A stretch of DNA of 17,310 nt from Comamonadaceae bacterium (GCA_947460165.1 CANHKH010000025.1:1-17310), one strand, 5' to 3'; positions 7,903 to 14,659 are shown, numbered from the stretch's first letter. Notes: a model not told the origin generated them from the letters alone. Numbers and translations are program-made.

Positions 7903-8672
7903 TGGGCGCTCGCTCCTTCAAGAAATGCGGTGGTGATGTCGACAAAGCTTTGCGGGGCTTCGAGCTGCGGCAGGTGACCGCACTCGGTCAGAATAATCAA
8001 CTCTGACTGGGGGATGAGTTTTTTCAGGGCATGGCCATGGGGCAATGGCATGACGGCGTCTTTGTCGCCCCAGATCAGCTGCACGGGCATCTTCAAGCGG
8101 TGCAGCCATTTGTGCAGCATGGGGTCGTGCAAGCGTGGCTCCCAAGCAAGCTTGGCGGCGGTGTGCCGGTTCTTCAAGCTGGTGTCCAGGTCCACGGGCG
8201 CGCTCAAGGCTTTGGCCACCATGTCCGGGTGATGGAAGGTGTTGCGCGCCGCTGTTTCTGCGGACCACAAAAAGATGTCTCCCGGCTTGCTCTCGGCGAT
8301 GCGTATGCCCGCCGAGCCCACCAGCACCAGGGCCTTGAAGCGCGAAGGCTCGCGGATGGCCATCTCCATGGCCAGCCAGCCGCCCAGCGAGCTGCCCACC
8401 ACCTCCACCTGGTCCAGGCCGAGTTGGTCCAGCAGGTCGAGGTAAAAATAAGCCAGGTCATGGATGTTGTCCAGCCAGTCTGGTTCATCGGAGACCCCAA
8501 AGCCTGGGTGCTCGGGCACCAGCACGTCGTATTTTTTGGCCAGCAGTTCCATGAAGGGCTGCACGCTGCCTGCCCCATTGACGCCATGCAAGTACAGCAG
8601 GGGCGCGCCTTGGCCGCCGCGGTGCAAACGTATTTTGCAGCCGTTGACCGTTAAAAATGATTCTGTGAACAC
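7899..8672 (-). CDS. alpha/beta hydrolase (meta-cleavage-product hydrolase type)
   Basis: An alpha/beta hydrolase of 257 residues, first gene of the operon. Motifs: LLYLHGVNGAG near the N-terminus, VPEHPGFGVSDEP, nucleophile elbow GSSLGG (Ser95), acid GDKDAVMP (Asp205) and base CGHLPQLEAP (His233), so the full Ser-Asp-His triad is present. The arrangement resembles MhpC/BphD/EphB-like enzymes, which hydrolyse C-C bonds of ring-cleavage products, esters or lactones. The GTG at 8670-8672 is taken as the start because GGAGG lies 6 nt upstream and FTESFLTVNG then matches the usual short N-terminus; a TTG at 8723 would add 17 residues and lie inside the operator region. It overlaps the monooxygenase gene by 4 bp. 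Pairing with an LLM enzyme suggests the two act in consecutive steps (inference). Confidence 0.92.
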   Translation of the reverse strand: MFTESFLTVNGCKIRLHRGGQGAPLLYLHGVNGAGSVQPFMELLAKKYDVLVPEHPGFGVSDEPDWLDNIHDLAYFYLDLLDQLGLDQVEVVGSSLGGWLAMEMAIREPSRFKALVLVGSAGIRIAESKPGDIFLWSAETAARNTFHHPDMVAKALSAPVDLDTSLKNRHTAAKLAWEPRLHDPMLHKWLHRLKMPVQLIWGDKDAVMPLPHGHALKKLIPQSELIILTECGHLPQLEAPQSFVDITTAFLEGASAQ

Positions 8673-8678
8673 ACCGAG

Positions 8679-8683
8679 CCTCC
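8679..8683 (-). promoter_or_regulatory. ribosome binding site supporting the GTG start of the first operon gene
   Basis: GGAGG reads on the minus strand 6 nt upstream of the GTG at 8672. It is the best Shine-Dalgarno in this region and argues against the TTG 51 nt further upstream. Confidence 0.7.
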
Positions 8684-8705
8684 GTTGAAATAAGGGGATG
8701 AAATC

Positions 8706-8719
8706 CAAGCTTTTGCTTG
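8706..8719. promoter_or_regulatory. second dyad in the divergent promoter
   Basis: CAAGC-TTTT-GCTTG is a perfect 5-bp inverted repeat with a 4-bp centre. It abuts and slightly overlaps the other repeat (8717-8741). It could be a second operator half or a small DNA-binding site; it is short enough to occur by chance. Confidence 0.3.
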
Positions 8720-8741
8720 TCAACCTACAATTTATTGACGA
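8717..8741. promoter_or_regulatory. candidate MarR operator (inverted repeat)
   Basis: TTGTCAA (8717-8723) and TTGACGA (8735-8741) form an inverted repeat, 6 of 7 positions complementary, with an 11-bp spacer and an 18-bp centre-to-centre distance. It covers the candidate marR -10 (8726-8731) and the minus-strand TTGACA. Position and spacing fit a MarR dimer site. That the neighbouring MarR protein binds here is inference from position. Confidence 0.45.
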
Positions 8742-8758
8742 TTTTTTTGAACGCCCTC

Positions 8759-9226
8759 ATGACGCCTGATTTGAACCCTGACAGCGACATCGACCAGTTC
8801 CCTGGTTTTCTGATCCGTCGGGTGCATCAAATTGCGGTGGCACGTTTTTCTGCCCAAACGGAAGGCCACCAGATCACCCCGGTGCAATGGGCGGCGCTGC
8901 GCCGCGTGCAGGCCCAGCCGGGCATAGACCAAAGCGCCTTGGCCAGAGGCATTGCCTTGGACACGTCCACCATCGCGGGCGTGGTCGAGCGCTTGGAGTT
9001 GCGTGGCCTGCTGCTGCGCAAGCCCTCGCCGACCGACAGGCGCTTGCGCACGCTCTACCTCACGCCTGAGGGCCTGGCACTGACGGCCAAGGTCACAGAC
9101 ATCACCATTGAGGTGCAAAACTGGTTGCTGGAGCCGCTGTCCGAGTTGGAGCAGGCCCAGCTGAAAAGCTGTTTGCGCAAGGTGATAGATCGTCATCTTG
9201 AAGATCCGTCTGCGTCTGAGGCTTGA
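8759..9226 (+). CDS. MarR-family transcriptional regulator
   Basis: A 155-residue winged-helix regulator, typical MarR length. After an N-terminal dimerisation helix region (FPGFLIRRVHQIAVARF, 14-30) come ITPVQWAALRRV (39-50), helix-turn-helix DQSALARGIALDTSTIAGVVERLELRG (57-83 overall), and a wing with the conserved DRR (93-95) followed by LTPEG (101-105). Such proteins usually repress catabolic genes and are released by a pathway substrate or intermediate. It is divergent to the catabolic operon with an 86-bp gap holding candidate operators, so it is the likely local regulator and autoregulator. The ATG at 8759 is chosen because the family start fits there and a plausible -10 lies upstream. 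A TTG at 8717 would add 14 residues, and the ribosome binding site is weak for both. It ends 6 bp from the convergent FMN reductase stop. Confidence 0.92.
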   Translation: MTPDLNPDSDIDQFPGFLIRRVHQIAVARFSAQTEGHQITPVQWAALRRVQAQPGIDQSALARGIALDTSTIAGVVERLELRGLLLRKPSPTDRRLRTLYLTPEGLALTAKVTDITIEVQNWLLEPLSELEQAQLKSCLRKVIDRHLEDPSASEA

Positions 9227-9232
9227 GGGTCT

Positions 9233-9826
9233 TCAGGCCGCCACAGGCTGGGCGGCCCGCGACTTCATGTGCACAAATTGCGCCACTTGCTGGCCCACAG
9301 TCTCCAGCTGAAAGCGGGCGGCATCGTCGACACAGTGGCCCGCCTCGTTGAACAGCGGCTGCACGGTGTTGAGCACCGCGCCCAAGGGGGTGGGCCAGCC
9401 CCGCAGCGCATGCACGATGCCGCGCATGGCGGTGAGCACCTGATGGGCGCCTTGCCAGCCTGCGCCGCAGCCAATCAGGCCCACTGGGCAGCCGTCAAAG
9501 TAGACGCGCTCGTCCTTGGCCATGTCTTCGGTGTAGTCCAGCGCGTTTTTCACCAGGCCAGAGATGCTGCCGTGGTAGGAGGGTGAGGACAGGATCAGGC
9601 CATCGCAGCGCCTGAGCACATCGATCATCTGCACGGCCCGTTCGGCTCTGGCCGATTGATGGGGTGCATACAAAGGCAAATCCAGCGCAGCCCCTGAAAT
9701 CAGCACGGTCTCCATGCCTTGGGCGGCGGCGGCAGCCAAGGCCACCTTCAGGGCTTTTTCGCTCGACGAGTTCTCGCGCGCAGCGCCGCCCAGTCCCACG
9801 ATCAGTGGGCGAGGGTGATGAGCCAT
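9233..9826 (-). CDS. NAD(P)H-dependent FMN reductase
   Basis: A flavodoxin-fold reductase of 197 residues from the NADPH-dependent FMN reductase family. The N-terminal strand plus phosphate loop reads IVGLGGAARENSSSEKAL (about 9-26), and the flavin-binding SPSYHGSISGLVKNALDYTE region (81-100) is the hallmark of the family. DLPLYAP (49-55) is the usual substrate-side loop. It reduces FMN with NAD(P)H and would release FMNH2 for the LLM monooxygenase encoded at 6742-7902. This partnership is inferred from the locus and from the known need of such enzymes for external reduced flavin. The ATG has a strong GAGGAGAGG ribosome binding site. The gene is convergent with marR, with only 6 bp between stops, and is preceded by an 11+11 bp palindrome suggesting its own regulation. 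Confidence 0.93.
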   Translation of the reverse strand: MAHHPRPLIVGLGGAARENSSSEKALKVALAAAAAQGMETVLISGAALDLPLYAPHQSARAERAVQMIDVLRRCDGLILSSPSYHGSISGLVKNALDYTEDMAKDERVYFDGCPVGLIGCGAGWQGAHQVLTAMRGIVHALRGWPTPLGAVLNTVQPLFNEAGHCVDDAARFQLETVGQQVAQFVHMKSRAAQPVAA

Positions 9827-9888
9827 GACCTCTCCTCTTCAGTTGGCCGGTCTGCCCTGGCGGGCCGTATCCGGTTGATTCTCTTTTT

Positions 9889-9913
9889 GTACGCACACTC
9901 ATAGTGTGTGTAC
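9889..9913. promoter_or_regulatory. strong palindromic operator candidate upstream of FMN reductase
   Basis: Arms GTACGCACACT (9889-9899) and AGTGTGTGTAC (9903-9913) are complementary at 10 of 11 positions around a 3-bp centre. The left edge is 62 bp before the reductase start codon. The size, the GTAC ends and the odd spacer look like a dimeric repressor site of the TetR or GntR kind rather than a terminator, since there is no T-run on the lspA-downstream side. It differs from the dyads in the marR promoter, so a different regulator is likely. Confidence 0.55.
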
Positions 9914-9940
9914 TTACGAGTTGAGTATCGCTAAATGAAG

Positions 9941-9953
9941 AGCCTCAGCGGCT
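9941..9953 (-). terminator. possible weak terminator after lspA
   Basis: On the minus strand, AGCC-GCTGA-GGCT forms a 4-bp stem about 50 nt after the lspA stop and is followed by CTTCATTT, which is only partly T-rich. The stem is short, so this is a weak candidate. Confidence 0.2.
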
Positions 9954-10002
9954 ATCGTTTTCCCTAGACGTGGCCTTTCGGTTTTGCGCAGACGGCCCGC
10001 CT

Positions 10003-10509
10003 TCAGCGCCCGCGCCGCACCCGCAGCAACTCGTCGAGGATGAGGCAAGCCGCGCCCACGCTGATGGCGGCGTCGGCCACGTTGAAGGCGGGGAAGTGGT
10101 AACCGGCCCAATGGAAATCAAGAAAATCCACCACATAGCCGTGCAGCAGCCGGTCTATCACGTTGCCAATGGCGCCGCCCAAAATGCAGGCCAGCGCAAA
10201 GCTAAACAGGCGCTGGCCAGGGTGGGCGCGCAGCAGGTAGATGATGAAGATGGCCGCGCCCACGCCAATGACCGTGAAAAACCAGCGCTGCCAGCCGGAG
10301 GCCCCGGCCAAAAACGAAAAAGCCGCGCCCGAGTTGTGCACGCGCACGATGTTGAAAAACTCGGTCACCCGGGTGGCGTCGCCGAGCTGGTAGGCGCCCA
10401 GGATCAGCACCTTGGTGAACTGGTCGGCCATGAGCAGCAAGAGGGCCAGCGCCAGCCAGGGCAGCATGCCGCTGGCGGTGCTGGTTTTCTTGGCGGGTGC
10501 GCGCGCCAT
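10003..10509 (-). CDS. lspA: lipoprotein signal peptidase (signal peptidase II)
   Basis: An inner-membrane aspartyl protease of 168 residues that cleaves the signal peptide from diacylglyceryl-modified prolipoproteins. Four hydrophobic segments are visible: about 16-28, 68-93, 102-117 and 140-160. The conserved blocks are all present: ADQFTK (28-33), FFNIVRVHNSGAAFSF (51-66), GNVIDRLLHGYVVDFLDFHW (115-134) and FPAFNVADAAIS (139-150). The catalytic pair is Asp119 and Asp146. The ATG shares one base with the ileS stop (TGATG), so the two are translationally coupled, as in the conserved ribF-ileS-lspA order of betaproteobacteria. Confidence 0.97.
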   Translation of the reverse strand: MARAPAKKTSTASGMLPWLALALLLLMADQFTKVLILGAYQLGDATRVTEFFNIVRVHNSGAAFSFLAGASGWQRWFFTVIGVGAAIFIIYLLRAHPGQRLFSFALACILGGAIGNVIDRLLHGYVVDFLDFHWAGYHFPAFNVADAAISVGAACLILDELLRVRRGR

Positions 10510-13361
10510 CAGGCCACACGGCGGACTTCACCCGCGCCAAAAAGGTTGCTGCTGCAGCGCCCGCACAGCGTGGGATGGAGTGCATCTTGGCCTACGCTGT
10601 CGCTGTAGTGCCAGCAGCGTTCGCACTTGGGGCTGGTGCTGGGCGACACGCTCACGGCCAGGGCCTCGCCCAGGCTCAGCCGCAACTGCGAGGTGATGAA
10701 CACAAACTTGAGGTCTGGCCCCAAGGAGGCCAGCAGCGCATGGTCTGGGGCATTGACTTGCAGGCTCACATCGGCCTGCAGCGACGCGCCCACGCGGCCC
10801 TCGGCGCGCACGGCCTCTATGTCTTTGTTGACCGCATCGCGCAACTGGCGAATGCGGCCCCACTTGGCCAGCAGCTCGGCGTCTGGCGTGCCCAAGGCGC
10901 TGTAAGTTTCCAAGAAAATGGATTCGGAGCCGCCAAAGTCTTGCCACACCTCTTCGGCCGTGAAGGACAAAAACGGCGCCATCCAGCGCAGCATGGCGTG
11001 GGTGATGCGGTGCAGCGCGGTTTGCGCGCTGCGCCTGGCCAGGCTCTTGGGCGCGGTGGTGTAGAGCCTGTCTTTGAGCACGTCCAGGTAAAACGCACCC
11101 AGGTCTTCCGAGCAGTAAATCTGCAGCTTGGAGACCACGGGGTGGAATTCATACACCGCAAAGTGCGCCAAGATGTCGGCCTGCAGCTCGGCCGCGCGGG
11201 CCAGGGCGTAGCGGTCGATTTCCAGCAGCTGATCGTCGGGCACGCTGTCTGTGGCCGGGTCGAAGTCGCTCACATTGGCCAGTAAAAAGCGCAAGGTGTT
11301 GCGGATGCGGCGGTAAGCGTCGACCACGCGGGCCAGGATTTTGTCGTCGATGTTGAGGTCGCCCGAGTAGTCGGTGGACGCCACCCACAGGCGCACGATT
11401 TCGGCGCCCAGCTTGCTGGTCACGCTTTGCGGCTCCACCGTGTTGCCCAGGCTTTTGCTCATCTTGCGGCCTTGGCCGTCGGTGGCAAAGCCGTGGGTGA
11501 GCAGGCCCCGGTAAGGGGCGCGGTCGAACAGGGCGCAGCCCAGCAGCAGCGAGGAGTGGAACCAGCCCCGGTGCTGGTCGTGGCCTTCCAGGTACAAGTC
11601 GGCCTCTGGGCCTTGGCTGTGGAAGGGCGGCACGCCGTAGGCGTCTTTGTGGCTGCCGCGCAGCACATGCCAGAAGGTGGAGCCGGAGTCGAACCAGACC
11701 TCCAAAATGTCTGTGCTCTTGGTGTAGTGCAGCGCGTCGTCCGCACCCAAGATGTCCTCGGCCGTCACGCGGCTCCAGGCCTCGATGCCGCCTTGCTCCA
11801 CGATCTCAGCGGCCTGGTCCAAGATGGCCATGGTGCGCGGGTGCAGCTCGCCGGAGTCTTTGTGCAAGAAAAACGGCACGGGCACGCCCCAGGAGCGTTG
11901 GCGCGAGATGCACCAGTCGGGCCGGTTGGCGATCATGTCGCGCAGCCGGGTTTTGCCGTTCTCGGGGTAGAACTGGGTTTGCTCAATCGCGTCCAGCGCC
12001 AGCTGGCGCAAGGTTTTGGGCGCTTTGTCCAGGGTGAACACGCCTTGGCCCTCGTCCATGCGAATGAACCACTGCGCAGCGGCGCGGTAAATCACCGGCG
12101 TTTTGTGGCGCCAGCAGTGTGGGTAGCTGTGGGTGATGCCCACGGTGCTCATCAAGCGGCCGGCGAGCTTGAGCGCGTCCATGATGGCGGGGATGGCCTT
12201 CCAGATGTGCTGGCCGCCAAACAGCGGGAACTCGGCCGCGTAGGCGCCGTTGCCTTGCACGGGGTTGAGGATGTCCTCGTATGTGACGCCGTGCGCCACA
12301 CAGGAGTTGAAGTCGTCCACCCCGTAGGCGGGCGAGGAGTGCACCAGGCCGGTGCCGTCGGTGTCACTCACGTACTCGGCCAGGTACACGGGCGACAGGC
12401 GTTGGTAGCCTGCGTCCAGCTCGTAGAGCGGATGGCGGAAATTCAAACCACCCAGTTGCGCGCCTGGGGCCGTGGCCAAGACCTGGCCCGTCAGGCCAAA
12501 GCGTTCCAGGCACTTGTCCACCAAGGACTCGGCCAGCACCAAGCAGCCCTTGGGCGTGTCCACCAGCGCGTAAACCAGTTCAGGATGGGCGTTGAGCGCC
12601 TGATTGGCCGGGATGGTCCAGGCGGTGGTGGTCCAGATGACGGCAAAACCGGTTTTGCCCGCCGGCAGGCTGGGCAGGCCAAAGGCGGCGGCCAGAAGGC
12701 TGGCATCGTCGCTTTCAAAAGCCACGTCCAGCGTGTCGCTTTTCTTGTCGGCATACTCGATCTCGAACTCTGCCAAAGAAGAGCCGCAGTCAAAGCACCA
12801 GTACACGGGTTTCAAGCCCCGGTAGACAAAACCGCGCTCGATGACGCGCTTGAAGGCGCGGATTTCACCGGCCTCGTTGGCAAAGTCCATGGTGCGGTAA
12901 GGCCGCTCCCAGTCGCCCAGCACGCCCAGGCGTTTGAAGTCTTCGCGCTGCTGGCCGATTTGCTCGCTGGCGAAAGCGCGGCTTTTGGCCTGCATGTCGT
13001 CTCTGGAGAGCTTGCGGCCGTGCAGTTTTTCAATGGCGTTTTCAATCGGCAAGCCGTGACAGTCCCAGCCGGGGATGTATTGCGCGTCAAAGCCCGCCAG
13101 TTGCTTGGACTTGACGATCATGTCCTTGAGCACTTTGTTGAGCGCGTGGCCGATGTGCAGCTTGCCATTGGCGTAAGGCGGGCCGTCGTGCAGCACAAAC
13201 AAAGGGGCGCCTTGCCGGGCCACGCGCAGTTTTTTATACAGGCCCTGCTCGTCCCAGGCCTGCACCCAAGCCGGCTCGCGCTTGGGCAAGTCGCCCCGCA
13301 TGGGAAAAGGCGTGTCGGGCAGGTTCAGGGTGCTGCGGTAATCGGTGGGTTGGTCGGACAT
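10509..13361 (-). CDS. ileS: isoleucyl-tRNA synthetase
   Basis: Isoleucine-tRNA ligase of 950 residues, full bacterial length. The class I signatures are HIGH (69-72, in PYANGKLHIGHALNK) and KMSKS (633-637). GWDCHGLPIE (98-107) and the editing-domain segments WTTTAWTIPAN (243-253) and GLVHSSPAYGVDDF (338-351) are intact. The C-terminal zinc site has four cysteines (913, 916, 933, 936) in CERCWHY and LCGRCSSNL. The ATG at 13359-13361 gives the standard N-terminus MSDQPTDYRSTLNLPDTPFP. The frame is open for 79 further codons upstream, but that stretch runs through a repeat element and does not look like IleS. No clear Shine-Dalgarno precedes the ATG. It probably forms one transcription unit with ribF and lspA. 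Confidence 0.97.
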   Translation of the reverse strand: MSDQPTDYRSTLNLPDTPFPMRGDLPKREPAWVQAWDEQGLYKKLRVARQGAPLFVLHDGPPYANGKLHIGHALNKVLKDMIVKSKQLAGFDAQYIPGWDCHGLPIENAIEKLHGRKLSRDDMQAKSRAFASEQIGQQREDFKRLGVLGDWERPYRTMDFANEAGEIRAFKRVIERGFVYRGLKPVYWCFDCGSSLAEFEIEYADKKSDTLDVAFESDDASLLAAAFGLPSLPAGKTGFAVIWTTTAWTIPANQALNAHPELVYALVDTPKGCLVLAESLVDKCLERFGLTGQVLATAPGAQLGGLNFRHPLYELDAGYQRLSPVYLAEYVSDTDGTGLVHSSPAYGVDDFNSCVAHGVTYEDILNPVQGNGAYAAEFPLFGGQHIWKAIPAIMDALKLAGRLMSTVGITHSYPHCWRHKTPVIYRAAAQWFIRMDEGQGVFTLDKAPKTLRQLALDAIEQTQFYPENGKTRLRDMIANRPDWCISRQRSWGVPVPFFLHKDSGELHPRTMAILDQAAEIVEQGGIEAWSRVTAEDILGADDALHYTKSTDILEVWFDSGSTFWHVLRGSHKDAYGVPPFHSQGPEADLYLEGHDQHRGWFHSSLLLGCALFDRAPYRGLLTHGFATDGQGRKMSKSLGNTVEPQSVTSKLGAEIVRLWVASTDYSGDLNIDDKILARVVDAYRRIRNTLRFLLANVSDFDPATDSVPDDQLLEIDRYALARAAELQADILAHFAVYEFHPVVSKLQIYCSEDLGAFYLDVLKDRLYTTAPKSLARRSAQTALHRITHAMLRWMAPFLSFTAEEVWQDFGGSESIFLETYSALGTPDAELLAKWGRIRQLRDAVNKDIEAVRAEGRVGASLQADVSLQVNAPDHALLASLGPDLKFVFITSQLRLSLGEALAVSVSPSTSPKCERCWHYSDSVGQDALHPTLCGRCSSNLFGAGEVRRVA

Positions 13362-13376
13362 GGTTGGGGGCGAAAG

Positions 13377-13459
13377 CATCGACAAGCTCAACCCGATGTG
13401 CGGGCGCAAGAAAGGCTGGCACGGGGGCTGCCTGTGCGTTCGCCCTGAGCCTGTCGATG
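13377..13459. repeat. REP-like dispersed inverted repeat between ribF and ileS
   Basis: Two arms face each other: 13377-13398 (begins CATCGACAAGCTCA) and 13438-13459 (ends TGAGCCTGTCGATG). The reverse complement of the second matches the first at about 16 of 22 positions, and at 13 of the outer 14. The core CGACARGCTCAG with a GCGAAC or CGAAC end is, from general knowledge of Comamonadaceae and related genomes, a very frequent intergenic repeat motif. A further GGCGAAC at 13463-13469 pairs with GTTCGCC at 13438-13444. It occupies most of the 121 bp between the ribF stop and the ileS start and could form an RNA hairpin in the ribF-ileS message. Confidence 0.65.
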
Positions 13460-13482
13460 GGCGGCGAACGTGGGGGCCGAGC

Positions 13483-14490
13483 TCAATGTCGCTCGCGTGG
13501 GCTCTGGAGGCTGGGGGGCGCGGGCAGGGCGGCAAAAAAGGCGCGGGCGTCATCGCAATCTTTGGCAATGCCGGCTTGCAAGGCCTCCAGGCCCTCATAC
13601 TTGAGCTCGTCGTGCAATTTGGCCAGCAGTTCCACCCTCACAATTTTACCGTAGGCACTGTCCAGGCCTGCGCCTGGTTCACCGGCGCTCAGCTCAGCGG
13701 CCGGCCAAGTCAGGCAATGCACCTCCAGCAAGACCCGACCGGCGTCTTCCACCGTGGGCCGCACGCCCAGGCTGGCCACGCCATCCACGGGCGCTGGGCC
13801 CAGGCCGTGCGTGCGGACCACAAAAATGCCCGATGCAGCCGGCCTGTGGTGCCTGAATGCAATGTTCAGCGTGCGAAAGCCCAGCTCGCGCCCCAGCTTG
13901 CGCCCATGCACCACATGGCCAGAGATGGAGTAGGGCCTGCCCAGCAAGCTCGCCGCCAGGTCCATGCGCCCGGCGGCCAGGGCCTCGCGCACCGCCGAGC
14001 TGGACACGCGCACGCCGCGCACCTCGTAGCTGTTCATGCGGGCCACGTCAAAACCGGCGGCCTCGCCCGCCGCATCGAGCATGGCGTAGTCGCCCGCGCG
14101 TTTGGCGCCAAACTGAAAATCGTCACCCACCAGCACGTAGCGCACTTGCAAGCCGCGCAGCAGCACGTCGTCAATAAAGCCTTGCGCGCTCTGGCTGGCC
14201 AGGCTTTGATTGAATGGCAGTACCACCACCTCGTCGGCCCCGCAGCGGGACAGCTCGGTGAGCTTGTCGCGCAGGGTGGAGATGCGGGCAGGCGCAGTGC
14301 TGGGCGAAAAGTACTCCCGGGGATGGGGCTCGAAGATCATGACCCGGGAAGGCAGGCCCCGGTGCTGGGCCTCGTTTTTGAGCAAAGCGAGCATGGCCTG
14401 GTGACCGCGGTGCACGCCGTCAAAGTTGCCAATGGTCAGCGCGCAGGGCCGGGCCAGTTCAGGGTGGTGGAAACCGCGGAAAACTCTCAT
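13483..14490 (-). CDS. ribF: bifunctional riboflavin kinase / FAD synthetase
   Basis: A two-domain enzyme of 335 residues making FMN from riboflavin and FAD from FMN. The N-terminal adenylyltransferase domain shows TIGNFDGVHRGH (19-30), FEPHPREYFSP (53-63), VGDDFQFG (121-128) and RVSSSAVREAL (161-171). The C-terminal kinase domain shows SGHVVHGRKLGRELGF (190-205), GVASLGVRPTV (237-247), LLEVHCL (254-260) and YGKIVRVELLAKLHDELKY (280-298). The kinase Mg/ATP motif, usually PTAN, reads RTLN here (206-209): the Thr and Asn are kept, but Pro is Arg. The ATG at 14488-14490 gives the normal N-terminus MRVFRGFHH. There is no Shine-Dalgarno and a -10 box lies 7 nt upstream, so the mRNA may be leaderless. 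Its products are the cofactors needed by the flavin enzymes nearby, but this housekeeping linkage is probably coincidental. Confidence 0.96.
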   Translation of the reverse strand: MRVFRGFHHPELARPCALTIGNFDGVHRGHQAMLALLKNEAQHRGLPSRVMIFEPHPREYFSPSTAPARISTLRDKLTELSRCGADEVVVLPFNQSLASQSAQGFIDDVLLRGLQVRYVLVGDDFQFGAKRAGDYAMLDAAGEAAGFDVARMNSYEVRGVRVSSSAVREALAAGRMDLAASLLGRPYSISGHVVHGRKLGRELGFRTLNIAFRHHRPAASGIFVVRTHGLGPAPVDGVASLGVRPTVEDAGRVLLEVHCLTWPAAELSAGEPGAGLDSAYGKIVRVELLAKLHDELKYEGLEALQAGIAKDCDDARAFFAALPAPPSLQSPRERH

Positions 14491-14497
14491 GGGGGGG

Positions 14498-14503
14498 ATT
14501 ATC
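14498..14503 (-). promoter_or_regulatory. candidate ribF -10 box directly before the ATG
   Basis: GATAAT (minus strand, 5 of 6 to consensus) is followed by seven C and then the ATG at 14490. Transcription would be expected to start at or next to the A of the start codon. The -35 at 17 bp (ACCAGC) is poor. Confidence 0.4.
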
Positions 14504-14659
14504 GTTTTTGTGCGGCGAGGGCTGGTCAGCGCAGGGTCAAGCACAGGCTGTCACGGGCGGGTCGTCATTTCGCGTTATATTGATTACAACCTTGATCCAG
14601 CGTGTTCGGTGGTGACTCATCACGCTCGACGGGGCCTTTGATGCCATTCCCATTCACAT

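Larger units (their letters stand above)
8673..8758. promoter_or_regulatory. divergent promoter/operator region between operon and marR
   Basis: This 86-bp AT-richer gap separates the leftward catabolic operon from the rightward marR gene and should hold both promoters. On the plus strand TACAAT (8726-8731) is a good -10 candidate for marR, about 28 bp before the ATG, but no good -35 lies at standard distance. On the minus strand a perfect -35 TTGACA (8723-8718) points toward the operon, but no good -10 lies 16-18 bp further. Both half-promoters overlap the dyads listed separately, the layout expected if MarR represses both directions. The promoter assignments are tentative. Confidence 0.5.
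9827..10002. other. 176-bp spacer: lspA 3' end to FMN reductase promoter
   Basis: This gap follows the lspA stop and precedes the FMN reductase, both read leftward. It contains the palindrome at 9889-9913, a small stem at 9941-9953, and the reductase ribosome binding site. A weak -10-like TACAAA (9891-9886, minus) lies at the palindrome edge, without a clear -35. No further gene is visible. Confidence 0.5.

Noticed and set aside
8673..8723. TTG at 8723 as start of the first operon hydrolase
   Set aside because: It lies inside the operator dyad and has no ribosome binding site, while GTG at 8672 has GGAGG at 6 nt.
11427..13448. Long plus-strand open frame antisense to ileS
   Set aside because: No recognisable domain, it runs opposite a complete IleS with all signatures, and its composition is typical of an antisense shadow.
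13362..13598. N-terminal extension of IleS by 79 residues
   Set aside because: The extension is coded by the ribF 3' end and the intergenic repeat (it contains the STGSGR-type peptide that this repeat commonly gives), while the ATG at 13361 gives the normal IleS N-terminus.
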